DNA from: JALZKA01 sp033856515
GTDB lineage: Bacteria; Actinomycetota; Thermoleophilia; Solirubrobacterales; 70-9
Direction of reading: 5' to 3'
DNA: 64,000 bases
Assembly: GCA_033856515.1 (NCBI GenBank)
Contig: JAWVEY010000008.1
Coordinates: 62,001 to 126,000, forward strand
How positions within the stretch are numbered: position 1 is the first letter of the stretch; each line of letters begins with the position of its first letter. The translations under genes were made by a program, and so were the position numbers. This document shows, piece by piece, positions 1 to 6,211 of this stretch. The notes under the pieces are model-generated. The model did not search any database, was not told the DNA's origin, and was given only the letters and a program-made list of their open reading frames with translations.

Positions 1-814
1 CACCGCTGCTCTTGAAGATCGTCTTTGCTTTCCCGGTGTCGAGGTCGACTCGGAACATCGCGCCGGTGTAGTTGAACGCTCCGCTGTCGATCACCACGGC
101 GCTGTGCTTGCTCTCGGAATCGACGTCCCCGAGGTCCTCGAGGTCGGGGAAGTCGCCCTTGCCTGCAATCACCTTCTGCTTCCCCGAGCTCAGGTCTACC
201 TGGATCAGGCCGCCTCTGAGTCTGAGGTTGCTCTTGCTGCTGCCGGCGTCGGCGACGAGCGCATTTGACAAGCCGGTGTCGATGCCAAGCGGGTCGCCGA
301 TGTTCTTCCCGCCGCTGAGGAGCGACTGCTTGCCGGTCGTGAGGTTCACTTTGACCACGCGCGAGGGCTTGCCGCCAAAGTCGGTCACGTAGGCGTTGTT
401 GCCCTTGCAGTCGATCGCGATCGGGTCAGCGAAGCGCTCCTCTCCACCGGCGGCGTCCGATATCGCGTTGTTGGAAACGACGGACTGGGCGCCGGTGATC
501 TTGTCGATGCGGATCACGCCCCCGTCGTCGCCGAACGCATCGCGGTCAACGACGAGGATGTTGCCGTCACCGTCGAATGCGATGCCCGCGGGGAACACGA
601 AATTACCGCCGGTTGATACAGGGACCTTGACCCCGGTTTCGGGGTTGACAGCTTCGACCTGCTGGTCCAGAGAATCGGCGACGATGATGTCGCCTGAGTT
701 CCAGAATGCGGGCGCGCCCTGGCTCGTGCTGGGCCCCCAGATCACCGCAACTCCGAGCGCGAAAACCAGCCCCGCGATCAGCTTCCCCTTGCCCTTGCGC
801 GCCGTCCCTGTCAT
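1..814 (-). CDS. Secreted or anchored NHL/SMP-30-like beta-propeller protein (3' end cut by window)
   Basis: The minus strand is open from an ATG at 814 to the window edge, giving 271 residues with no stop. The start is chosen because a GGAGG sits 6 bases upstream; an in-frame ATG at 856 is possible but lacks such a site. The N terminus has a basic stretch (RKGKGK) followed by a hydrophobic segment of about 16 residues, so it is exported or membrane-anchored. The remainder is a series of blades with phrases such as GIAFDGDGNILVVDRDAF, typical of NHL or Vgb-type propellers. It could bind a ligand or be a lyase-like propeller; no catalytic residues are evident. The kinase at 4045-6156 carries a similar propeller as its sensor region. 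Function unknown. Confidence 0.75.
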   Translation of the reverse strand, partial: MTGTARKGKGKLIAGLVFALGVAVIWGPSTSQGAPAFWNSGDIIVADSLDQQVEAVNPETGVKVPVSTGGNFVFPAGIAFDGDGNILVVDRDAFGDDGGVIRIDKITGAQSVVSNNAISDAAGGEERFADPIAIDCKGNNAYVTDFGGKPSRVVKVNLTTGKQSLLSGGKNIGDPLGIDTGLSNALVADAGSSKSNLRLRGGLIQVDLSSGKQKVIAGKGDFPDLEDLGDVDSESKHSAVVIDSGAFNYTGAMFRVDLDTGKAKTIFKSSG

Positions 815-863
815 CAAGCCCTCCGTTGCTTTCGATCCACGCTGAACTCGGAGCATAAACCCC

Positions 864-1373
864 CTAGCTCAGGCGGCTCCGAGAGACGCTGAGCTCAGGC
901 GATGCTGAGAGCGTCTGCAGAACGACGCAGTAGCGCTCGGTCAGTTTGATGAGCGTGTCGAGTTGCTCCTCGTCGGCATCCGTTTCGAGCTCGAACGCAA
1001 GCGAGATGGCCGAGAAGCCCACGGCCGCCTCGCGGTCGACTGCAAGAGTGCCCCTGAAGTCAAGGACGCCGTCCGCCTTGACCGTCCCACCCTCCACCGG
1101 GATCTCGAGCGATGTAGCAACGGAGCGAAGCGTCACACCCGCGCAGGCAGCCAGGGCCTCGAGCAGCATGTCGCCGGAGCACAACTGGGTCCCGTCGCCG
1201 CCCGTCGCGGGGTGAAGCCCGGCCTCCGCGATCGCGCGCCCGGTCTCGACGGAGCAGGAGATCCCCTCGCCCAGCGAGGCCTTTGCCGAAAGCGTGATCA
1301 AAGCGGCGTCCGGGTCTTCCTTGTAGCGCTCCTTGAGCGGCGCCTGTTTTTCCTGAAGCTCTGCTCGGTTCAA
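864..1373 (-). CDS. OsmC/Ohr family protein
   Basis: Encodes 169 residues from a TTG at 1373, chosen because upstream in-frame sequence is Arg-rich and non-conserved and the family length is 140-170. The core has the OsmC layout: an N-terminal beta region, then a segment GDGTQLCSGDMLLEALAACAG with the helix-borne Cys, and a C-terminal half in which a second Cys (ERYCVV) follows a long helix. In OsmC/Ohr proteins these two Cys form the peroxidatic and resolving pair that reduces organic hydroperoxides, acting in the cytoplasm. The first Cys lies in LAACAG as expected. It stands alone, 50 bases from the propeller gene on the same strand. Whether it is a true peroxidase or another OsmC subfamily cannot be settled from sequence alone. 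Confidence 0.85.
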   Translation of the reverse strand: MNRAELQEKQAPLKERYKEDPDAALITLSAKASLGEGISCSVETGRAIAEAGLHPATGGDGTQLCSGDMLLEALAACAGVTLRSVATSLEIPVEGGTVKADGVLDFRGTLAVDREAAVGFSAISLAFELETDADEEQLDTLIKLTERYCVVLQTLSASPELSVSRSRLS

Positions 1374-1432
1374 AGTTCTCAGCCCTCTCGAGTCGTGAGC
1401 ACCCCACGGTAGCCGCGCGATAATCCTCAGGG

Positions 1433-1519
1433 ATGCCCGAGAGGAACGTCGAGACAATTCGCGAGATCTACGCGCGCTGGGGCGAAGAGGCGCTCGCAGC
1501 AATCGGCCTCGCGAACTAG
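1433..1519 (+). pseudogene. Collapsed SnoaL-like cassette (28 codons)
   Basis: A short frame from ATG 1433 to TAG 1517-1519 encodes MPERNVETIREIYARWG fused to EEALAAIGLAN. The first part matches the start of the two SnoaL-like genes on the other strand (NVERLRAVIEA, NVELWRASIED); the last part matches their C termini (AIEAAGLSN, ALDASGLLE). The middle of about 100 residues is missing. The upstream bases GATAATCC..AGGG also resemble the GATACTGC..GGG found before both paralogs, and the stop is followed by the same small hairpin. I read it as an internally deleted copy, inverted relative to its relatives; a translated micropeptide cannot be excluded. Confidence 0.6.
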
Positions 1520-1545
1520 GCGCTTCTCATCCGAAGCGGACTAGC

Positions 1546-1567
1546 GCTTTTTCGTCCAAAGCACCTA
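1546..1567 (-). repeat. SnoaL-cassette 3' hairpin, copy 1
   Basis: On the minus strand the stop TAG (1565-1567) runs into GTGCTTTGGACGAAAAAGC, a stem-loop GCTTT/AAAGC. The same stop-plus-hairpin occurs at 2014-2035 and, without a gene, at 2492-2512. With the + strand segment 1515-1525 it also forms an 11-base inverted repeat (one mismatch), so two opposite cassettes meet here. Confidence 0.6.
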
Positions 1568-1966
1568 GTTCGATAGTCCCGCCGCTTCAATGGCCTTCGC
1601 TACGTCCGTAGTAATGAGGAGGTGCTCGATTTGGTCACCCCGAAATCGGGCGACTGCCGCGGCCTCGACGTCAAACGGAACGCCGCTTCCCCGTCCGCGG
1701 CCCCGGAAGCGGCCGACGGCAAGGACGCAGTCGCCAACGTCGCGAAACTGCTCGGCCGACGCGGTCATGGAGTCCCAACTGTCATCCAATGCCGCAAGCC
1801 ACTCTGCAGCTGCGTCGCGGCCCGCGTAGGCGGTATTACCTTCCAGTGCCGCTCGTATCGGAACGATCTCGACGTTGGGCGCAAGAAGCATCTCGAGCGC
1901 CTCTAGGTCGCGGCGGTTGACTGCCTCGATGACAGCACGCAGCCTTTCAACGTTCCCATCTGGCAT
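1565..1966 (-). CDS. SnoaL-like (NTF2 superfamily) protein
   Basis: Encodes 133 residues from ATG 1966 (a GTG one codon earlier is the alternative). The start MPDGNVERLRAVIEAVNRRDLEAL is the standard helix of SnoaL-like cone-shaped alpha+beta proteins, followed by the beta-sheet half (VEIVPIRAALEG, CVLAVGRFRGRG, VAAVARFRGDQIEHL). These proteins include polyketide cyclases and delta-isomerases, but most members of this small-protein group have no known substrate. It is the nearest paralog of the 2033-2455 gene on the same strand, 66 bases away, and the two share 5' and 3' flanking elements. Function unassigned. Confidence 0.8.
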   Translation of the reverse strand: MPDGNVERLRAVIEAVNRRDLEALEMLLAPNVEIVPIRAALEGNTAYAGRDAAAEWLAALDDSWDSMTASAEQFRDVGDCVLAVGRFRGRGRGSGVPFDVEAAAVARFRGDQIEHLLITTDVAKAIEAAGLSN

Positions 1967-2013
1967 CACCCGGCAGTATCACTCAAGAACAGTCGCTTTC
2001 GATAGGGAATAAA

Positions 2014-2035
2014 CGCTTCTCGTCCAAAGCGCCTA
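2014..2035 (-). repeat. SnoaL-cassette 3' hairpin, copy 2
   Basis: The stop TAG (2033-2035) of the 2033-2455 gene is followed by GCGCTTTGGACGAGAAGCG, a CGCTT/AAGCG stem-loop nearly identical to copy 1. It may act as a terminator, although no T-run follows. Confidence 0.55.
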
Positions 2036-2455
2036 CTCCAAGAGCCCGGAGGCGTCGAGGGCGGCTGTCTGCCTCGGATAGAACTTCCAACGAGACATCA
2101 GACCCGCTTTGAAGGTGGCGACCTGCGCGTATTTCCCCCCGACCACCTCGATACCCGAGGAAAGCCCACGCATGGTCTGATCGAGCAGCATGACCACTCG
2201 ATCACCGGCGTCGAGGAGCTCGTAGGCGAACTCGCTGGTTTCCCAAGCGCCGAGCCAGTTCCGCCAAAACGCGCTCACCTCTTCCTTGCCCCGATAGATG
2301 CCAGCCAGGCCCGGCACGCCGAGTTCAGAGGCATCCCATTCGATTTCCGGGTCCCAGAGCGCGGTCGCCCTGGTGAGCCAGCCCTCCCAATCGGACCCGC
2401 TCGCGAGGAAGTCCTCGATGGAGGCCCGCCACAGTTCCACGTTCTCTTCCGACAT
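2033..2455 (-). CDS. SnoaL-like (NTF2 superfamily) protein
   Basis: Encodes 140 residues beginning MSEENVELWRASIEDFLASG, the typical N-terminal helix of this family. It continues with the conserved WDPEIEWDASELGVPGLAGIYRGKEEVSAFWRNW block (first part of the cone fold), a central sheet and a short C-terminal tail ASGLLE. The upstream sequence GATACTGCGCGGG lies just before the ATG as in its paralog. It is cytoplasmic, with no signal peptide. Substrate and role are unknown; expansions of such genes are common in actinobacteria. It is divergent from the FHA regulator gene. Confidence 0.85.
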   Translation of the reverse strand: MSEENVELWRASIEDFLASGSDWEGWLTRATALWDPEIEWDASELGVPGLAGIYRGKEEVSAFWRNWLGAWETSEFAYELLDAGDRVVMLLDQTMRGLSSGIEVVGGKYAQVATFKAGLMSRWKFYPRQTAALDASGLLE

Positions 2456-2491
2456 CGCCCGCGCAGTATCTCGCGACTCAGAGACTTATGT

Positions 2492-2512
2492 GCTTTCCAT
2501 GCAAAGCGCCTA
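2492..2512 (-). repeat. Orphan SnoaL-cassette 3' end
   Basis: Minus-strand TAG-GCGCTTTGCATGGAAAGC, with stem GCTTT/AAAGC, repeats the stop-plus-hairpin found after the two neighbouring SnoaL-like genes. No coding sequence precedes it on this strand; the FHA gene begins on the other strand at 2564. It looks like the 3' stub of a lost cassette. Confidence 0.5.
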
Positions 2513-2563
2513 TAGCCGAGCTTTCCTCGCGGTCCGTACGTCGCGAGCGTAAGGTTCGCGCTG

Positions 2564-3247
2564 ATGCCCGATCCCACCGCCGGCCCGAAGGCGCAGAGCG
2601 CACCCGAGCTGAAAGCCCAGATCGAGGCCGAGCGCGAAGGGCGTCCGTTTCTCGTCTACCGCGATGGCGCCGGCCAGCAGGTGATCCTCCCGATCCAAGA
2701 GGGGGCCACCGAGCTGTGGGTGGGCCGGCGCGAGGTGGCCGACATCCGCCTCGACTTCGACGAGGAGGTCTCGGGCCTCCACGCCCAGATCGAGTTCGTC
2801 GGCGGTGACGGCACGCTCGTGGACGACGGCCTTTCGCGCAACGGCTCCTATGTCAACGGCGAGCGGGTCCGCGGCCGCAAGGTGCTCCGCGACGGCGACG
2901 TGATGCGCTTCGGGCGCTCCCTCGTGCTCTTTCGCGCGCCAGGTGGAGAAAGCGCCGAGGCCACCGTGATCTCGGCCGACCTCCTGGACGCCGGCGGCAT
3001 CTCCCCCGCTCAGCGCCGCGTCCTAATCGCCCTCTGCCGCCCCTACAAGGACGGCGCGTCCTTTGCTACCCCGGCTTCCAACAGCCAGATCGGCGACGAG
3101 CTCCATCTGTCGGTCGACGCCGTCAAGACCCATCTGCGAGCGCTGTTCGAGAAGTTCGACGTCACCGACCTGCCCCAGAACCGCAAGCGGGTGGCTCTCG
3201 TCGAACGCGCGCTGCAGACCGGAATGGTCAGCGAGCGCGATCTGTAG
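2564..3247 (+). CDS. FHA-domain protein with C-terminal winged-helix DNA-binding domain
   Basis: Encodes 227 residues. An FHA domain spans about residues 25-125: GRREVADIRL, the Ser-Gly-Leu-His phosphothreonine-binding segment (EVSGLHAQI), then DDGLSRNGSYVNGERV. A second domain (about 145-227) reads ISPAQRRVLIALCRPY, then SQIGDELHLSVDAVKTHLRALFEKFDV, a winged helix of the kind that follows FHA in many actinobacterial regulators. FHA domains bind phosphothreonine peptides, so a Ser/Thr kinase such as the one at 4045-6156 could control it. This is inference: the two genes are separated by another gene and lie on opposite strands. No transmembrane segment is seen. The DNA target is unknown. Confidence 0.85.
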   Translation: MPDPTAGPKAQSAPELKAQIEAEREGRPFLVYRDGAGQQVILPIQEGATELWVGRREVADIRLDFDEEVSGLHAQIEFVGGDGTLVDDGLSRNGSYVNGERVRGRKVLRDGDVMRFGRSLVLFRAPGGESAEATVISADLLDAGGISPAQRRVLIALCRPYKDGASFATPASNSQIGDELHLSVDAVKTHLRALFEKFDVTDLPQNRKRVALVERALQTGMVSERDL

Positions 3248-3378
3248 GACCCCCACCAAGGGGTGAAAACGTTGCCACCCGGGGGTGCGCCGGTCCCGCC
3301 CGAGGGGGTCTACTAGTGGGCTTGTTTTGACCCGAAACTCGTTGTGTCGCATTCAACCCACAACGAAAGGACCACAAC
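3248..3378 (+). promoter_or_regulatory. Intergenic region with G/C-run palindromes and a pre-RBS hairpin
   Basis: Between the FHA gene and the secreted-protein gene there are C-run/G-run inverted pairs (cccccaccaaggggtg, ccacccgggggtg) and an 8-base perfect inverted repeat tcgttgtg/cacaacga (3339-3346, 3359-3366) ending just before the ribosome site GAAAGGA. A TTGACC at 3327 could be a -35, but no good -10 follows. These may be operator or 5'-leader structures. Confidence 0.35.
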
Positions 3379-3966
3379 ATGTTCCGCAAGATCACCACCG
3401 CCGCCGCCCTCGCCGCCGTCGCACTGGCCATTCCCGCCAGCGCCAGCGCCGAAAGCTTCGGCTCCAAGCTCAACCCCAACATTCAGCCGTCGAACGCCGG
3501 CGTCAAAGGTCACCCCTGCGTGCAGGGCGATCCCGGTGCCTGCACCCGGGTGATGATGGAGGGCTACACCAACGGCTCCGGCGTCGGCTCGCCCAAGGCC
3601 CCGCACGATGGCACGATCGACGAGATCAAGATCATCGCCCAGGGTCCCGGCAAGTTCCGCCCGGCGCTCGCGAAGGCGAAGCCGAATGCCGAGCAGGCCC
3701 GCCTCACCTACCGCGGCTCGCAGATCGAGTACGACGGTCAGCAGGGTGGCGGCATGGATTACGACATCGAGACGTTCGACGTCAACATCCCGGTCGAGAA
3801 GGGCGAGTACCTCGCGATCGAGTCCCGCAAGACCTCGTTCCTCCGTTGCTCCTCCGGCGGCGCGAACCAGCTCCTCTTCCAGCCCGCGCTGGACCTGGGT
3901 GGCCTGTTCGAGCCCGCCACGGACACCGATGGCTGCTGGCTGCTGATGGAAGCGGTCTACGAGTAG
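3379..3966 (+). CDS. Secreted protein of unknown function
   Basis: Encodes 195 residues from ATG 3379, preceded by GAAAGGA at a 7-base spacing. A clear signal peptide (MFRKITTAAALAAVALAIPASASA) predicts export and cleavage after ASA. The mature part contains four Cys (HPCVQGDPGACTRV, LRCSS, DGCWLL) suited to two disulfides, and a central beta-rich region (DGTIDEIKIIAQGPGKFRPALAKA, YLAIESRKTSFLRC). Its look is that of a jelly-roll or concanavalin-like secreted domain, but I do not recognise the family. It has its own strong terminator, so it is probably monocistronic. Confidence 0.75.
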   Translation: MFRKITTAAALAAVALAIPASASAESFGSKLNPNIQPSNAGVKGHPCVQGDPGACTRVMMEGYTNGSGVGSPKAPHDGTIDEIKIIAQGPGKFRPALAKAKPNAEQARLTYRGSQIEYDGQQGGGMDYDIETFDVNIPVEKGEYLAIESRKTSFLRCSSGGANQLLFQPALDLGGLFEPATDTDGCWLLMEAVYE

Positions 3967-4002
3967 CCGAGACGTCAGGCCCTGACGGGTTCAGACGGAA
4001 GA

Positions 4003-4038
4003 CGCAAAGGGGCCCCGCCTGGCGGGGCCCCTTTTGCG
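4003..4038. terminator. Strong bidirectional terminator hairpin
   Basis: Arms cgcaaaggggccccgcc (4003-4019) and ggcggggccccttttgcg (4021-4038) are complementary with one bulged base. The A and T runs built into the stem let it work on both strands: it ends the secreted-protein gene (+) and the kinase gene (-), whose stops lie 36 bases and 7 bases away. Confidence 0.85.
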
Positions 4039-4044
4039 TTGCGT

Positions 4045-6156
4045 CTACTTCACCTCGTCCGGGTCGAGGAAGGTAAGCGTTCCCTCGTCCGACCCGGATT
4101 CGCCTCCGCTGGTAACCCAGACGCCGTTCTCATCGGTCGCGATGGCCTCGGGATTCGGTCCGACCCCGCCCACGCTGGCTTGCAGAATGTTTGTTTTTTC
4201 TTCCAGGCGCACGACGGTGTCGGTGTCGGCGCAGGTGGCCCAAATGGACCCGAAGCCAACGGCAAGCGCACGCGGCGCGGCGCACTTCTCTACATCGAGA
4301 TTCACAGTGCTGACCAGGCTGCCTGCTTCTTGCCCGTCAACAGGCTCTGGCTCGGGCCGGATAATCGCGATCGCGTTGTCGTCCTCCGCGGCAACCCAGA
4401 CCCGCTCGTCGCTCCCGATCACGATCCCCATCGGCTTTGCCCCAACGCCGTCCAGGGTCGAGACGATCGCGCCCTCGGCGGTGATCCGCGAAACGGTGTC
4501 GTTGCCCGAGTTTGTGATCCAGACACCCTTCGCGCGCTGCTCGCCTGGCTGGTCGGCGTTGCCCGCAACGGCCCGCGCCGGCTCGTCAAAGCCAGGAAGG
4601 GTCAGATCCGCCTCGTTGGTCAGAGGGTTCAGGTTCAGTAACGAGGTGGTATTCGAGTCGCTGTTCAGGGCCCATACAAGGTCGGCACCGCCGGCCACGA
4701 TGCCGTTTGGTCCCGATCCCACCGAGATCTCCGCGACTCGGCTTCCGTCCGGATCAAACCGCACGACAGCACCTTTTCCACCGCCCTTGTCAACCGTAAC
4801 CCAGGCATTGCCGTCGTCCGTGAACGTGATCTGACCGCCCGCGCCACCGAGCTTGATCGGCTGGCCGATCTCCTCGCCGGTCCCAGCCTTGAGCCGAGTC
4901 AGAGCTTGCCCCCTCGCCGACGACACCCACACCACTCCGTCGTCGATCGCGACCCCTACCGGTTCAGCTGGCACCTCGAACGAGGCAAGCTCGCCGGAAC
5001 CGCCACCTCCACCTCCTCGGTCCGGATCCTCTGCTTCGTCTGGCGATTCCCCGTCCATCAGAACGAAGGCGCCCGCCGCGAGCGCAGCGACCACCAAGGC
5101 TCCGCCCAGGATTCGCCCCCAGGGACGCTGGCGCGCCGTGGCAGCCGCGGACGGTGCAGTCGCAAGAGTCGGCTCGTCGGGCACCTCGCTCTCGCGGGTC
5201 GACGGCGGCTCGGCCTCGACTGTCTCCACAGGCTCGTCCGGAGTAACCGTTTCGAGAGTCTGCGTCAGCGCCGCCGCCCCCACTCCGACGCTGCGCTCCT
5301 CCTGGGAAGGCTTGCGGCCCTCCACCGCCGCGGCCGCCGCGCGCGCGAAGTCGCCGGCCGATGGGTGGCGATCGTCCGGGTCCTTCGACAACGCACGATC
5401 GATGACGTCTGAGAGCTCTTGGGGCACCTCCGAAGTGAAGTCCGCCAGCGGCACCGGCGTGTCCTGGAGGTGGGCGTAGAGCTTCGCAACCTGCTCTTCG
5501 TGGACGGAAAACGGAGACTCACCCGAGAGCAGCTCGTAGGTGACGCAGGCCAGCGCGTAGACGTCGGTTCGCGCGTCGAGGCGCTGGCCGCGGATCTGTT
5601 CCGGCGCGGAGTAGTCCAGCGTGCCCACGAAGGCGCCCGAGGCCGTGAGGCCGCTGGTCGCGTCCATCTGCTTCGAGAGCCCGAAGTCGGTGAGGAAGAC
5701 GTGGCGGGTGCCTTCGCGCTCGCCGATCAGGACGTTCCCGGGCTTGATGTCGCGGTGGACTAGGCCCTTCGCGTGTGCCGCGTCGAGTGCGGAGGCGACC
5801 TGCCTGACGACGTCCACCGTCTCCTCAGGCTGTAGCCGCCCTTCACGGTTCAGAAGGCCTCGCAGGTCGGATCCCTCGATGAAGTCCATCGTCACGAAGA
5901 GCAGCCCGTCCTCCTCGCCGGCGTTGTGGACGGCGACCACGTTCGGGTGGCGAATCGACACCGCGATCCGCGACTCGGACTTGAATCGCTCGCGGAAGGC
6001 CTCCTCTCCGGCGCGGGCGCTCGAGATCAGCTTCAGCGCGACTACGTGGTCAAGCGCAATGTGCCGAGCACGGTAGACCACGCCGAATCCGCCGCGCCCC
6101 GCGATCCCCTCGATCCGGTGGCCGGCGAACTCGCTCCCAGGACTAAGTTCGGCCAT
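4045..6156 (-). CDS. Membrane Ser/Thr protein kinase with extracellular beta-propeller sensor
   Basis: Encodes 703 residues. The cytoplasmic kinase domain (about 10-275) has the glycine loop GRGGFGVVYRA, the ATP lysine VALK (K42), the catalytic loop HRDIKPGN, DFG and an APE-type segment (DYSAPEQ), so all catalytic residues are present. A Pro/Thr/Glu-rich linker leads to one transmembrane helix (about 348-368, ILGGALVVAALAAGAFVLM), a Gly-rich hinge and a propeller of Vgb/NHL-like blades (about 390-703, with VWVSSARG, GPNGIVAGG, VWITNSGNDTV, VWVAAEDDN). The layout matches PknD-type receptors: extracellular propeller, cytoplasmic kinase. Likely partners include FHA proteins. The start ATG has GGGAG immediately before it, so spacing is unusual and initiation may be leaderless. 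Confidence 0.92.
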   Translation of the reverse strand: MAELSPGSEFAGHRIEGIAGRGGFGVVYRARHIALDHVVALKLISSARAGEEAFRERFKSESRIAVSIRHPNVVAVHNAGEEDGLLFVTMDFIEGSDLRGLLNREGRLQPEETVDVVRQVASALDAAHAKGLVHRDIKPGNVLIGEREGTRHVFLTDFGLSKQMDATSGLTASGAFVGTLDYSAPEQIRGQRLDARTDVYALACVTYELLSGESPFSVHEEQVAKLYAHLQDTPVPLADFTSEVPQELSDVIDRALSKDPDDRHPSAGDFARAAAAAVEGRKPSQEERSVGVGAAALTQTLETVTPDEPVETVEAEPPSTRESEVPDEPTLATAPSAAATARQRPWGRILGGALVVAALAAGAFVLMDGESPDEAEDPDRGGGGGGSGELASFEVPAEPVGVAIDDGVVWVSSARGQALTRLKAGTGEEIGQPIKLGGAGGQITFTDDGNAWVTVDKGGGKGAVVRFDPDGSRVAEISVGSGPNGIVAGGADLVWALNSDSNTTSLLNLNPLTNEADLTLPGFDEPARAVAGNADQPGEQRAKGVWITNSGNDTVSRITAEGAIVSTLDGVGAKPMGIVIGSDERVWVAAEDDNAIAIIRPEPEPVDGQEAGSLVSTVNLDVEKCAAPRALAVGFGSIWATCADTDTVVRLEEKTNILQASVGGVGPNPEAIATDENGVWVTSGGESGSDEGTLTFLDPDEVK

Positions 6157-6211
6157 CTCCCGGGATTATTCCGTGACCGGCCGCTGACAAGCGACCACGT
6201 TCGGCCGAGTG

